From contig NZ_FNZU01000003.1 in NCBI RefSeq assembly GCF_900109325.1, positions 124,001 through 188,000 of the forward strand: 64,000 bases of DNA, read 5' to 3'. The notes under the pieces were generated by a model that saw nothing but the letters and a program-made list of their open reading frames with translations, was not told the origin of the DNA and searched no databases. Positions 28,506 through 37,853 of this stretch are shown piece by piece. Made by a program: the position numbers and the translations under genes. How positions within the stretch are numbered: position 1 is the stretch's first letter; the number at the start of each line of letters is the position of its first letter. This DNA comes from Alkalibacterium pelagium. Lineage in GTDB: Bacteria; Bacillota; Bacilli; Lactobacillales; Carnobacteriaceae_A.

Positions 28506-29417
28506 ATGGAAATTAGTACGACAACTGATGCTTTACCAATCTTTGAAGCACTGGCAAGTGATACACGTTTAAAAATTGTAAATTTACTAGCTGAAAAAGA
28601 AATGAACATCAAAGAAATGGCTGAAAAACTTTATATGTCCAGCGCTATCGTTACCCGCCATGTCAAACAGCTGGAGGAAGCCAATATAATCAAAACTGAA
28701 AGAATACCTGGTAAAGCGGGAAGCCAGAAAGTCTGTACCCTGGCAATCGACCAACTGTTTATTCGTTTTCCACGAGTGCTTTACCCCGAATATGAGCAGC
28801 ATAGAACATCTATCAAGATCGGTCATTTCACGGATTTCAGTGTCGAGCCAACCTGCGGATTAGCTACCAAAGATAATTATGTAGGTAATCTCGATGATCC
28901 CAAACACTTTATGAATACTCAGAGAATGGATGCAGATATTCTCTGGTTCTCTAAAGGATTTGTGGAGTATAAATTCCCTAACATGCTGACAGCCAATGAA
29001 CATCCTGAAATGCTGGAACTCAGTCTGGAGCTGTCATCAGAATTTCCTGTTTCCAATAATAACTGGCCTTCAGACATCACTTTTTATTTGAATGATAAAA
29101 ATATAGGCACCTGGACAGTACCAGGAAATTTTTCAGATGTCCGAGGGCGAATGACTCCCTCCTGGTGGCCAAAAGAAAACAGTCAGTATGGTCTGTTAAA
29201 AATATTGCGTATTAACAATAAAGAGACGCTCATAGACGGTGAAGCTATTTCTACTATCAGTCTTAAAGACATTGACTTCAGTCAGCCATTAATGAAATTA
29301 AAAATTTCAGTCGAAGAGGGATCAAAATATGTAGGTGGATTAACAATATTTGGAAGTAGTTTTGGAAATTACAATCAGGATATAGAATCCACGATTTACT
29401 ATTCTCTTAAAGATTAA
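28506..29417 (+). CDS. ArsR-type transcriptional regulator with sugar-operon context
   Basis: A 303-residue protein. Residues about 5-95 are an ArsR-like winged helix (EALASDTRLKIVNLLAEKE, then recognition helix AIVTRHVKQLEEANII). The remaining 200 residues are a beta-rich region with many aromatics (NNWPSDITFYLNDKNIGTW, TPSWWPKENSQYG), which may be a carbohydrate- or ligand-sensing domain. No metal-binding CXC motif typical of metal-sensing ArsR members is seen. It is divergent from the GH2 operon across a 219-bp region with a dyad, so it probably controls that operon. The start follows AGGAGGATATC. Confidence 0.75.
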   Translation: MEISTTTDALPIFEALASDTRLKIVNLLAEKEMNIKEMAEKLYMSSAIVTRHVKQLEEANIIKTERIPGKAGSQKVCTLAIDQLFIRFPRVLYPEYEQHRTSIKIGHFTDFSVEPTCGLATKDNYVGNLDDPKHFMNTQRMDADILWFSKGFVEYKFPNMLTANEHPEMLELSLELSSEFPVSNNNWPSDITFYLNDKNIGTWTVPGNFSDVRGRMTPSWWPKENSQYGLLKILRINNKETLIDGEAISTISLKDIDFSQPLMKLKISVEEGSKYVGGLTIFGSSFGNYNQDIESTIYYSLKD

Positions 29418-29435
29418 AGGCGCACAAGTAAAATC

Positions 29436-29498
29436 AAAAAGCCTCCATATGAGAGTAAAACTCTATCAGAGTGCACTATCATATGGAGGTTCTTTTTG
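29436..29498. terminator. Bidirectional terminator
   Basis: CCTCCATATGA pairs with TCATATGGAGG, with a smaller ACTCT/AGAGT hairpin inside. T-runs flank it on both strands, and it serves the convergent regulator and NERD genes. Confidence 0.85.
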
Positions 29499-29518
29499 AT
29501 ATGCTTTTCCGTAGTAAT

Positions 29519-30433
29519 TTAGTCCTTCCCTCTATAATACCGCCATCTTCCCTCTTGCTCGCTTTGATAATAACTCTTGAGGACGTGTCGAACCGAAAAA
29601 GGTGAAACCAGTTTGCCGCACCACTGGTGAATATGAGGAGTTGTCAGCCTTCTTTCCGGAAAAAGTAATCTGTATTCTTCTATATGACGTCTGATAAGGC
29701 TAGCGATACTTTCTACCTTTCCACAATCTTCACACCTGACCTTCCTTCCAGTAATCTCAAGAAACGGTGACTCACACGTTCGACAGAACGACTGCTGGTT
29801 TAACGTATCCATTGAATACTTCGGGAGATCCGCGAAATCGTGATCACTGATATGCTGACTCCTCAAGAAATTGATCAGATCTATAGAAGATTTTTTTGTA
29901 GACTTGACAGAGGCTATATGGTCAAGATGCTTTGGAATGAGTGGAGGCAGTATCACATTGTCTACAGGGCTCGATGTATACAATGTAAACTGAGGATTGA
30001 TTAAAATGACATTTGCCTTAATATTGAATGAATACTTGTTCTGATTGAGCAGCTGACTAAACAAAAAAGAGCTTCGCTGCAATTGGTTAACTGGATTCAA
30101 AATCTCTGTCCCACTTCTGTAGATAATCATCTTATCTTTATTCAGCTGATATTCTCCTTCATAATTTTTGATTTCATAAAAGTAAATCGTATCTGATGAA
30201 ATCAATATAGTATCTATCTGAAAGGTGGTTCCATTCACTTTTAACAGTAAATCCTTCATTACTTGTGCTTTAGGATTCGCTTCTTTTATCATGTCATCGA
30301 ATATGCATTCACCTTCGTACCCTTTTGTCATAGAATAGAGATTTTGCTTCTCTTTTCTGGACAGAATCATGCGTTTATTCAATGCTTCCATAACTAATAA
30401 TGCCCGTGGTTTTCGTCTAATGTTATGCTCCAT
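29519..30433 (-). CDS. NERD nuclease-domain protein with zinc ribbon
   Basis: A 304-residue protein. The NERD domain (about residues 36-150) has GYEGE (Glu42), FQIDTILIS (Asp74) and YEIKNYEG (Glu87, Lys89), the restriction-endonuclease-like catalytic pattern. Then come a linker, a four-cysteine zinc ribbon (Cys217, 220, 234, 237) and a C-terminal helical segment starting with HQWCG. Nuclease activity and DNA binding are predicted from the family, not shown. A paralogue with the same order and nearly the same length is at 54498-55403. It is a single gene beside the sugar operon. Confidence 0.8.
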   Translation of the reverse strand: MEHNIRRKPRALLVMEALNKRMILSRKEKQNLYSMTKGYEGECIFDDMIKEANPKAQVMKDLLLKVNGTTFQIDTILISSDTIYFYEIKNYEGEYQLNKDKMIIYRSGTEILNPVNQLQRSSFLFSQLLNQNKYSFNIKANVILINPQFTLYTSSPVDNVILPPLIPKHLDHIASVKSTKKSSIDLINFLRSQHISDHDFADLPKYSMDTLNQQSFCRTCESPFLEITGRKVRCEDCGKVESIASLIRRHIEEYRLLFPERRLTTPHIHQWCGKLVSPFSVRHVLKSYYQSEQEGRWRYYRGKD

Positions 30434-30793
30434 CCTTCTTGCCTCCGTCTCTTAAGTATCTCTATACTAATCATTGTCCTTTTATCTCAAAAATCATGAA
30501 ATTAATAGGAAATATTTAAAATAGATGATTTAGAAAGAATCTGGTTGCCCAGATTCGACATTCTTAAGAGCCCTTTAGCCTTGATTCTGATTTTGAGACC
30601 AGCTAACTGCAGTTTAGACATAAGAGCAAGACGGAAAATGCTCTTAACGAGCATTATACTTTCATTTTAAGCCATACTATCTTAGCGGAAGTACAGCTAC
30701 ATGCAATCTACTTGTAGTTTAGACTATCTATGAAATCTAAAATAACGCTAGACCCCTTTTAACAGCAGTATCTCTGGTCATTGAATTTTAAAA

Positions 30794-30818
30794 TAGAACT
30801 AGAGAGGCTCTAGTTCTA
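30794..30818. repeat. Interspersed AACTAGA-type hairpin, copy 3
   Basis: TAGAACTAGAG and CTCTAGTTCTA form a perfect 11-bp inverted repeat around AGG. The upstream flank AAAATAGAACTA is also found near 20905, supporting a dispersed repeat family. Confidence 0.65.
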
Positions 30819-31026
30819 CCTTATGAATCTCCTACACAATAAACTATAAGTAGAATCTATCTAACGACATTTTCGTCAACTCATCCATCAACAAAATGTC
30901 ATTATTCATGTGCTACTTACATCTATGAAACTGATCATAATCCTGAGATACGACTAGAACTAAAGCCACAAAAGAAATCCACCCGCTTTATCCCCTCGCT
31001 CCTGCTAAAAGTACTTCAAAAAGAAA

Positions 31027-31051
31027 AAAGCCGATCACGGGGATCGGCTTT
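31027..31051 (-). terminator. Terminator of lyxose isomerase gene
   Basis: AAAGCCGATC and GATCGGCTTT form a perfect 10-bp stem followed by T residues on the minus strand. Confidence 0.85.
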
Positions 31052-31075
31052 ACCTCTTTTAACCTCTTTATTCCT

Positions 31076-31744
31076 TCAATACTCGTTAACAAGCTTAAAC
31101 AGCTTCGGTTCGTCTTCTTCTATTTCACTGAAACGTGGGCGGTCGCCGTAAAAACGGTTGTCGGCATTGTCGTCGTTAGTTTCGGAAACCTCTCCTACAA
31201 GAACCGGTCCGCCCTGTTCTTCACCCCAGAATGAATGATAGACTTTAGGCATCAAGGTGATGCTCTCTCCAGGCTTCAACACAATAATCTGTCCAGGCTC
31301 ACAGTTAATCGTTTTTCCATCGCAGGTCACTGTAAAGGGTTCATCGCTGAATTCATCCTCTTCATCAGCCAGATAGAGCTTGATGACCAGTTTGCCACCG
31401 CCTCGGTTAATAATATCTTCGGTCTTTTCCCAGTGATAATGGAACGGCGTAACCTGATTTTCTTTGACTACCATGATTTTTTCGGCATAGGACTTGACCC
31501 GTACAGACTCATCCGGATGCCCGTTTCTTAATGTAAACAGCAGCAGGCCCTCTTTTTCAAAGTTTCCACTTCCAAAGTCCGTCACATCCCAGCCCAGTCC
31601 AGTTTCTCTGACTTCATCGTACTCACTCCCCTTAGTCTCCCACTCACCTGGAGTCCAGTGTGCAAAAGGCGGAAGCGCAAAAGATTGTCCAGTAAACAAG
31701 TCGAGTGCATCCTTAATAGCCTGATTGATCTCTGATCGTTTCAT
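31076..31744 (-). CDS. D-lyxose ketol-isomerase
   Basis: A 222-residue cupin-fold enzyme matching the D-lyxose isomerase family, which interconverts D-lyxose and D-xylulose and often D-mannose and D-fructose. The family start MKRSEINQAI and the metal-binding HYHWEKTEDIINRGGG are present, with the later His in MPKVYHSFWG. An ATG three codons upstream lies only 1 nt from AGGAGG; the ATG at 31744 has 10-nt spacing and is preferred. The MFS carrier gene lies upstream on the same strand, suggesting a sugar-uptake pair. A cre-like site precedes it. Confidence 0.9.
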   Translation of the reverse strand: MKRSEINQAIKDALDLFTGQSFALPPFAHWTPGEWETKGSEYDEVRETGLGWDVTDFGSGNFEKEGLLLFTLRNGHPDESVRVKSYAEKIMVVKENQVTPFHYHWEKTEDIINRGGGKLVIKLYLADEEDEFSDEPFTVTCDGKTINCEPGQIIVLKPGESITLMPKVYHSFWGEEQGGPVLVGEVSETNDDNADNRFYGDRPRFSEIEEDEPKLFKLVNEY

Positions 31745-31810
31745 ACAGATCATTCCTCCTGAAAAATAGATTAACTATCTCCACTCAATTATACAGGATA
31801 TGACTATCAT

Positions 31811-31824
31811 TGAAAGCGCAACCT
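31811..31824 (+). promoter_or_regulatory. cre site candidate upstream of lyxose isomerase
   Basis: TGAAAGCGCAACCT, preceded by T, fits the degenerate cre pattern WTGNAANCGNWNNCW. It lies about 70 bp upstream of the isomerase start. Confidence 0.45.
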
Positions 31825-31863
31825 TTGTACAGATATATTCAGTTAAATCTTTATTTCATGTAA

Positions 31864-33126
31864 TCAAGCTGTTTTTTCCCGTAGACTTTTCTGATTGTGC
31901 ATTCTAACCATGATCCACAAGACAACAAAATTGAACAGGTTGATTCCCAGGGAGAAGATGAATGCAGGAATATAAGACCCTGTAAAGTCGAAGATGTAAC
32001 CGACTAAAGAGATTGAAAAGGCCCCGCCTAAACTCGTAGCAAATGCCAGAATCGGGTAAAGCCTGACAAAATGATAGCGCCCGAAAAATTCCTTAGTCAG
32101 CAAGGTCACACTGACTGACGGGATCGAGAAGATGGCTCCATAGAGAAAGGCAGCCCCATAAAGCAGCCAGGCATTCTGAAACACGACGAGAAGAATACTT
32201 GCTCCTCCTACAACTGCCACCATGCTCAAGGTACTTTTTATCGGCCCGACAAAGTCACTGAGATAACCCATTCCGAGCTTAAATCCGATACTGCTGATCA
32301 TAGCGAATGATAGCATCGTCGCCCCTACGTCGCTGGTCATCCCGAGGGTTCCAGAAAAGCCTGGAAAGTGCTGAGGCACACCGATCAGCATCGTCTGCAG
32401 TAAAGTGAACGTAAACATCAGTGCAAACAGTGCTCCGTTGATCCCGCCTTGCTGTTCTCGCCTGATCGTCTTCTTCTCTTTCTCAATGCCTTGGTCACCA
32501 GCTTCCAAAGCCCCATAAGGAAGGTAGCCTGATTCCTTCGGGTCCAAGGTATAAGGGATAAGTAAGGCGGGCAAGGTAAAGGCGATGATCAGCAGGCCCA
32601 TGATCTGGTAAGACTGTTCCCATCCGACAGATTCAATGAGCCTGGTGAAGACTGGAGAAAAGACTGCACCTCCCACACTGCTGAAACTTAACACGATACT
32701 CATCACCAGTCCGTGCTTCTGCTCGAACCATTCGTTCACGACAATCGTTACCGGAACCCATGCCAGCAGGCCAGATCCAATTCCTCTGAGCGTGCCTAAT
32801 ATATTGAAAATTAGAATCGATTCGGAAAAACCTAATAAGATATTCGATACACCAGCCAGTACTACTCCAAATAAGATTACCAGCTTAAAGGGATATTTCC
32901 TGATTAAAACACCTGCATACAATGACATGATGGCTTTAGTAAACAGGGTCAGGGTATTGTGCATCGCAACCGATCCTCTATAGACGCCTAGACTGTCGGC
33001 TATCGGCGTAATAAATACCCCATTTGACATCACCGGCAGGCCAATTGCACTGATTGTGATGCCACATAAAGTCATGACCACGAGCCAATGTTTCATACTT
33101 TTATTCTTCACACTATCATTCCTCAA
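31864..33126 (-). CDS. MFS transporter
   Basis: A 420-residue major facilitator protein with about twelve hydrophobic segments. The loop after segment 2 (LYAGVLIRKYPFK) and the segment 4-5 region (RGIGSGLLAW) fit MFS. The general pattern is of the oxalate/formate-antiporter-like or monocarboxylate group, so the substrate could be a carboxylate or a sugar. It lies 119 bp upstream of the lyxose isomerase gene on the same strand; the cre-like site between them suggests separate promoters. Confidence 0.82.
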   Translation of the reverse strand: MRNDSVKNKSMKHWLVVMTLCGITISAIGLPVMSNGVFITPIADSLGVYRGSVAMHNTLTLFTKAIMSLYAGVLIRKYPFKLVILFGVVLAGVSNILLGFSESILIFNILGTLRGIGSGLLAWVPVTIVVNEWFEQKHGLVMSIVLSFSSVGGAVFSPVFTRLIESVGWEQSYQIMGLLIIAFTLPALLIPYTLDPKESGYLPYGALEAGDQGIEKEKKTIRREQQGGINGALFALMFTFTLLQTMLIGVPQHFPGFSGTLGMTSDVGATMLSFAMISSIGFKLGMGYLSDFVGPIKSTLSMVAVVGGASILLVVFQNAWLLYGAAFLYGAIFSIPSVSVTLLTKEFFGRYHFVRLYPILAFATSLGGAFSISLVGYIFDFTGSYIPAFIFSLGINLFNFVVLWIMVRMHNQKSLREKTA

Positions 33127-33235
33127 TCAGAAATTTATTCTTAACAATCAGTATACGCCCTTTATTCGGTGAATAACAGATGACTCGACCATGTAAACGA
33201 TTTAACTTAAAAGTCAGATAGAATATATCCGCTTT

Positions 33236-33271
33236 AAAAAAAGAATGCCCTTTCCGAAGGCATTCTTTTAC
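33236..33271 (-). terminator. Terminator at the end of the exopolysaccharide operon
   Basis: AAAGAATGCC and GGCATTCTTT form a perfect 10-bp stem followed by a T-run on the minus strand. Confidence 0.87.
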
Positions 33272-33286
33272 AAATTGATTTGATTA

Positions 33287-34432
33287 TCAGCGAGTGAAAT
33301 CCAGCCGACTCGATGATCGTTCGTTCCACTCCCAGCGGCGTCCTGTCAGAATGATATCGGCTATCCTGTCACTGGCATAGCCATCGCCATAAGGATTCAA
33401 GGACTTGCTCATTTTATTGTACAAAGCCGGTTCATTTAAGAGCCATTTGCAGTGTCTGACAATATCTTCTTCATTAGTACCGATCACCTTAAGGTTACCG
33501 GCAGCCACTCCTTCAGGTCTTTCAGTATTTTCCTTCATGACTAAAACAGGCTTACCCAAAGACGGGGCTTCGACTTGTATCCCTTCACTATCAGTAAGGA
33601 TAAAATATGACTTATTTAAAAAATTATGAAAATCGTTTACTGGAAGTGGTGGAACCAGCAGTATCTTATCGTTGCTACCTATCTCTTCTTCCACCGCCCC
33701 ACGCTCATCTGTGTCGATATGAAGAGGGAAAATAACCTTCACTTCAGGTTCGTCATCTACAACTCGTTTAATTGCGTTGACTACATTCTTTAACGTATTC
33801 TTCATTTCTCCGCGACAGGTACTCGTCAGAATGATCAGACGTGATGTATTTGCCCATTCCAGATAAGGATGCGTATAGTCCGACCGAATCGTTTTTCTCA
33901 GTACATCGACTGCTGTATTCCCTGTAATGTAAATGGAGGAAGGATCTCTGCCCTCTTTTATAAGATTTACTTTGGCTTTTCTGGTAGGCACAAAATTATA
34001 GCGGGCAGATATGGACACAGCCTGTCGGTTATATTCTTCTGGATAGGGCGAGTGGATATTATAAGTTCTAAGACCGGCTTCGATGTGGCCGAGAGGAATG
34101 TCCAGATAAAAGCAAGCTAACGAAGTAGCAAAACTGCTTGTCGAATCGCCTTGAACGAGTACTAAATCGGGCTCTTCACTTTTAAGAACGCTTTTTATTT
34201 CTTCTAATATAGCTATTGTCGTATCATAGAGATCCTTGTCTCTCTCATCCATAGACAGGACATAGTCTGGTTCAATCATATAGATATCCAGTACTTGCTG
34301 AACTTCTTTGATCTGGTGTCCTGAAAAACAGACTTTAACTTCAAACTCCTTCTTTGACAGAAGTATATCCAGTAAAGGACATAGTTTAATTGCTTCTGGT
34401 GTGGTCGCAAAAACTGCCATTATCTTTTTCAT
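33287..34432 (-). CDS. Divergent WecB-like UDP-GlcNAc 2-epimerase homologue
   Basis: A 381-residue GT-B fold protein clearly of the non-hydrolysing UDP-GlcNAc 2-epimerase family: QGDSTSSFATSLA (Asp96), GHIEAGLRT (Glu118), SPYPEEYNR, and KPVLVMKENTERPEG. Several residues that are conserved in active WecB are changed. The N-terminal GTRPEA is ATTPEA, the HRRE motif is TCRGE (Thr205 in place of His), and SGGIQEEAP is SEGIQVEAP. It may be inactive, altered in substrate, or have another role. The start at 34432 follows GGAGG; the frame extends upstream without one. It is the last gene of the exopolysaccharide operon, after a hairpin. Confidence 0.8.
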   Translation of the reverse strand: MKKIMAVFATTPEAIKLCPLLDILLSKKEFEVKVCFSGHQIKEVQQVLDIYMIEPDYVLSMDERDKDLYDTTIAILEEIKSVLKSEEPDLVLVQGDSTSSFATSLACFYLDIPLGHIEAGLRTYNIHSPYPEEYNRQAVSISARYNFVPTRKAKVNLIKEGRDPSSIYITGNTAVDVLRKTIRSDYTHPYLEWANTSRLIILTSTCRGEMKNTLKNVVNAIKRVVDDEPEVKVIFPLHIDTDERGAVEEEIGSNDKILLVPPLPVNDFHNFLNKSYFILTDSEGIQVEAPSLGKPVLVMKENTERPEGVAAGNLKVIGTNEEDIVRHCKWLLNEPALYNKMSKSLNPYGDGYASDRIADIILTGRRWEWNERSSSRLDFTR

Positions 34433-34573
34433 AGTGTTCCTCCGCTGTCCTCCAGAAAGTAATTTTTTGAGAAAACATCTGAATAATTCTGGCATTATTC
34501 GTAGGCTGATACAAGTTAATAACCTGTAAGCACTTATAGTCATAGGTTACTATGTTAAAAAGACACCATTTAA

Positions 34574-34640
34574 AAAATAGAGAAGCGCCCATGCATAGGC
34601 AAATAGTGGTTACCTAGTGAACACAGGCGGAACTTCTCTT
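34574..34640 (-). terminator. Large hairpin between rfbB and the WecB-like gene
   Basis: On the minus strand AGAGAAG-TTCCGCC pairs with GGGCG-CTTCTCT across a long loop, followed by ATTTTTT. It may end most rfbB transcripts, separating the WecB-like gene. Confidence 0.6.
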
Positions 34641-34678
34641 AAGAAGCTGTTTTAGGGATAGTTACACAACCTATCCAT

Positions 34679-35680
34679 TTAGTTCTGCAGCTGGACAGTC
34701 CTGACATAGTAGTCGATTGTTTCCTGAATTCCTTCTTCAAAAGTGACTGAAGGCTGCCAGCCAAGTTCGCGTGTAATCTTAGAATGGTCGATAGCATAGC
34801 GTCTGTCGTGACCCGGTCTGTCTTTAACGTATGCGATAAGACTATGATCTTTTCCCAGCGTATCCAGAATCACTTTCACTACTTCTTCATTCGTTTTCTC
34901 ACTGTCTCCACCAACATTGTATATTTCTCCGTCTCTGCCATTAAGCAGCACCGATTCGACTGCTGTACAATGGTCAGTCACAAACAGCCAGTCTCTGATC
35001 TGCTGACCATCCCCATATACAGGAAGCTTTCTGTCATCAAGAGCATAGGTGGTCATGAGTGGAATCAGTTTTTCTGGATATTGATAGGGGCCATAATTAT
35101 TACTGCAGCGTGTGATGTTAACTGGCAAGCCATAGGTATGATGGTAAGCCGAAACCATCATGTCTGCACTAGCTTTGGAGGCAGAATACGGGCTGTTTGG
35201 ATGAAGAGGAGTCTCTTCAGTAAAGTATCCTTCTTTTCCTAGAGCGCCATAAACCTCATCGGTAGAAATCTGCAGGAACCGGACTCCCGCTCGAAATCTT
35301 CTGTCATTAAAGTCACTAGGGTCTAATTTCCATGATTTCATACACACATCCAATAATGACTTCGTTCCGAGTACGTTGGACCGGAAAAAAGCATCTGAAT
35401 TTTCAATACTTCGATCCACATGTGTTTCAGCAGCAAAGTTTACAACAGTATCGATACCGTAACCATCGATTATTTCCTGCATTTTTTCTTTATTGCAGAT
35501 GTCTTCGTTTATAAAAGTATAGTTTGGCAAGCCCTCCAGCTCTTCAACTGAGTCGTATGAGCCCGCATAGGTCAAAGCATCAACATTGACAAACTGTTTA
35601 TTCGGATACTTTCTGACCATGTAATGAAGAAAATTGCTTCCGATAAAGCCTGCTCCGCCTGTTATGAGTAGATTTTCCAT
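34679..35680 (-). CDS. rfbB: dTDP-glucose 4,6-dehydratase
   Basis: A 333-residue short-chain dehydrogenase of the RmlB/RfbB type. It has the NAD-binding GGAGFIGSN at residues 8-16, the active-site segment TDEVYGALG and the catalytic YSASKASAD. It makes dTDP-4-keto-6-deoxyglucose from dTDP-glucose. The ATG at 35680 has a GGAGG site 8 nt upstream, so the longer frame from 35698 is rejected. It overlaps the end of rfbA by 19 bp. RfbC and RfbD genes are absent, so its product is probably used by the DegT aminotransferase. Confidence 0.95.
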   Translation of the reverse strand: MENLLITGGAGFIGSNFLHYMVRKYPNKQFVNVDALTYAGSYDSVEELEGLPNYTFINEDICNKEKMQEIIDGYGIDTVVNFAAETHVDRSIENSDAFFRSNVLGTKSLLDVCMKSWKLDPSDFNDRRFRAGVRFLQISTDEVYGALGKEGYFTEETPLHPNSPYSASKASADMMVSAYHHTYGLPVNITRCSNNYGPYQYPEKLIPLMTTYALDDRKLPVYGDGQQIRDWLFVTDHCTAVESVLLNGRDGEIYNVGGDSEKTNEEVVKVILDTLGKDHSLIAYVKDRPGHDRRYAIDHSKITRELGWQPSVTFEEGIQETIDYYVRTVQLQN

Positions 35681-36549
35681 GTAATAACCTCCAGACATTT
35701 AAGTAGATATTTGCCGTAATCTGTTTTAATCATAGCATTTCCAAGTTGTCTTAGGCCATCATCACTTAGGAATCCTCTACGCCAGGCAACTTCTTCAATA
35801 CATGAAATATATAGACCCTGACGATTCTGAATGGTTTCCACAAACTCTGCAGCTTTCAGCATCCCTTCCGGTGTTCCAGTGTCCAGCCAGGTCATACCTC
35901 TTCCAAAAGGAAGTACAGTCAGGTTGCCATTTTCCATGTAGACTTTGTTGATGTCGGTGATTTCAAGTTCACCTCTCTCTGATGGTTCAATAGTTTTGGC
36001 AATGTCCACGACATTATTGTCATAGAAGTAAAGCCCAGGGACAGCATATGATGATTTAGGGTGCTCGGGTTTTTCTTCAATAGACAACGCTCTTAAATCA
36101 TCATCAAATTCTACTACCCCGAATGCCGTAGGGTCTTTTACTTCATAACCGAAGATCACGGCTCCGTCATTCATTTCCTGGGCATTATTTAAAAGTCGTG
36201 TAAAATTCTGACCGTAGAAGAAGTTGTCTCCAAGGATCAGACAGACATCATCCCCATCTATAAAATCTTCTGCGATGATAAAGGCTTCTGCCAAACCCTT
36301 TGGAGACGCCTGCACAGCATATGATAAACGAATGCCTAATCGACTGCCGTCACCGAGCAGATTCTTAAAAATAGGGGTATCCTGAGGAGTGGATATGATC
36401 ATGATCTCATCAATGCCTGCCAGGAGCAGAGTACTGAGCGGATAATATATCATAGGCTTGTCATAAATAGGAAGCAGTTGTTTAGATATAGCCAACGTCA
36501 TTGGAAAAAGACGTGTGCCTTTTCCTCCTGCTAGAATAATACCTTTCAT
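35662..36549 (-). CDS. rfbA: Glucose-1-phosphate thymidylyltransferase
   Basis: A 295-residue nucleotidyltransferase of the RmlA/RfbA family. It has the signature [11 protein letters not shown] (residues 8-18) and [16 protein letters not shown], the activated-metal segment GDNFFYG, and [19 protein letters not shown]. It makes dTDP-glucose from glucose 1-phosphate and dTTP. It overlaps both neighbours (4 bp with DegT, 19 bp with rfbB), so all three are co-translated in the amino-sugar branch. Confidence 0.95.
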   Translation of the reverse strand: MKGIILAGGKGTRLFPMTLAISKQLLPIYDKPMIYYPLSTLLLAGIDEIMIISTPQDTPIFKNLLGDGSRLGIRLSYAVQASPKGLAEAFIIAEDFIDGDDVCLILGDNFFYGQNFTRLLNNAQEMNDGAVIFGYEVKDPTAFGVVEFDDDLRALSIEEKPEHPKSSYAVPGLYFYDNNVVDIAKTIEPSERGELEITDINKVYMENGNLTVLPFGRGMTWLDTGTPEGMLKAAEFVETIQNRQGLYISCIEEVAWRRGFLSDDGLRQLGNAMIKTDYGKYLLKCLEVITWKIYS

Positions 36550-37721
36550 AATTTTCTACCCCTTTCTTCCTTTATAACTGGTATCTTATCTGATGATAAT
36601 TTGTAACTGAAGTATTTCTTGTCGGGTGCCATTTCTTCAATGATAGAACAGATAAAATCAATGTCCTGACATGTAAGTTCAGGATATAAAGGTAAGGTCA
36701 GCACTTTAGAAGCCATGTCTTTAGCGACAGGAGTCTGTGAGCTGTCATACGTGTCACGGTAACATTCGAAGTCACTGACCAGAGGATAGAAGTATTTTCT
36801 GGCGAATACACCATGTTCCCCCAGTTCGTAAGCAACCTGGTCTCTATCCCAACCTCTTCCATCAAAAACGACCGGGAAATAAGCGAAATTGGAAAGAATA
36901 TTTTCTTGTGCGGCTAGGAGCTTCAGTCCTGGAATCGATGATAGTCTGGAATGGTACTGATCAACAATCTGTCTTCTCTTGTGTCTGTTTTCTTCGATGT
37001 AACTGAAATTGACAATACCCATCGCTGCCTGAAATTCGTTCATCTTGGCATTGCCCCCTATGCGCTCAACAGTTTCAGGTCCAGCAATGCCGAAATTCTT
37101 GACATTGTTCAGTTTGTCATGGAGAGTATAATCCTTGAAAGTTACACATCCGCCTTCTATGGTATGAAAGACCTTTGTGGCATGGAAGCTGAACATTGAG
37201 GCGTCTCCATAAGACCCTATACCTTGTCCATCTACTTCTACGCCAAAAGCATGAGCCGCATCGTAAATCACTTTCAGATTGTATTTGTCAGCAATCTTCT
37301 GAATCTCAACCACGTCACAAACGGCACCATACACATGCACTGGGACTATAGCTGTTGTCTTATCGGTGATAAGCTCTTCAATTTTTGACACATCCATTGT
37401 GTAAGTAACGGGGTCTATATCGCAGAACACCGGAACCAGACCATTTCTTACTATTGCGTGAGTCGTCGATGCAAAGGTGTATGGCGTCGTAATGACTTCG
37501 CCAGATAAATCGAAGACTGACAGCACACTTTCCAGTGCAAGATGACCGTTAGTAAATAGTGAAACATAAGGCGTCTTGAGAAAATTCTTCAATAAGTAGA
37601 TCAGCTTTTCGTGTTTCATCCCCATATTTGTCAGGTGGCGGGAATCCCAAAGGTCGCTTATTTCTTCCACATATGCAGCCAACTCAGGCATTGCAGTTTT
37701 TGTTACAGGAATTCGTTTCAT
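36546..37721 (-). CDS. DegT/DnrJ/EryC1 family sugar aminotransferase
   Basis: A 391-residue PLP-dependent enzyme of the DegT family. The PLP lysine is Lys183 in [14 protein letters not shown], with Asp154 and His157 in YDAAHAFG contacting the cofactor. Such enzymes add an amino group to a keto sugar nucleotide. Next to rfbA and rfbB its likely substrate is dTDP-4-keto-6-deoxyglucose, giving a dTDP-4-amino-4,6-dideoxyhexose. No ketoisomerase of the FdtA type is seen, so a 3-amino product is less likely. The stereochemistry cannot be told. Confidence 0.87.
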   Translation of the reverse strand: MKRIPVTKTAMPELAAYVEEISDLWDSRHLTNMGMKHEKLIYLLKNFLKTPYVSLFTNGHLALESVLSVFDLSGEVITTPYTFASTTHAIVRNGLVPVFCDIDPVTYTMDVSKIEELITDKTTAIVPVHVYGAVCDVVEIQKIADKYNLKVIYDAAHAFGVEVDGQGIGSYGDASMFSFHATKVFHTIEGGCVTFKDYTLHDKLNNVKNFGIAGPETVERIGGNAKMNEFQAAMGIVNFSYIEENRHKRRQIVDQYHSRLSSIPGLKLLAAQENILSNFAYFPVVFDGRGWDRDQVAYELGEHGVFARKYFYPLVSDFECYRDTYDSSQTPVAKDMASKVLTLPLYPELTCQDIDFICSIIEEMAPDKKYFSYKLSSDKIPVIKEERGRKL

Positions 37722-37853
37722 TTAGCTCACACCTTTACTGATTTTATTTAAGCGGGTAAATAGGACGATTCAATACATCTGAAAGTTTTCTGGAGGGATA
37801 GACATCTGGTTAGTGGAAAGTCTTGTTGAGGTTAATAGTGCTGTAGACTAGCT

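Larger units (their letters stand above)
30434..31075. other. AT-rich intergenic region with hairpin repeat
   Basis: 642 bp without a gene. It holds several TAGTTT/AACTA motifs, an 11-bp perfect hairpin at 30794-30818, and the lyxose isomerase terminator. No coding frame is convincing. Confidence 0.6.

Noticed and set aside
34679-36549. dTDP-rhamnose pathway
   Set aside because: Only rfbA and rfbB are present; rfbC and rfbD are missing in the window, and a DegT aminotransferase takes their place.
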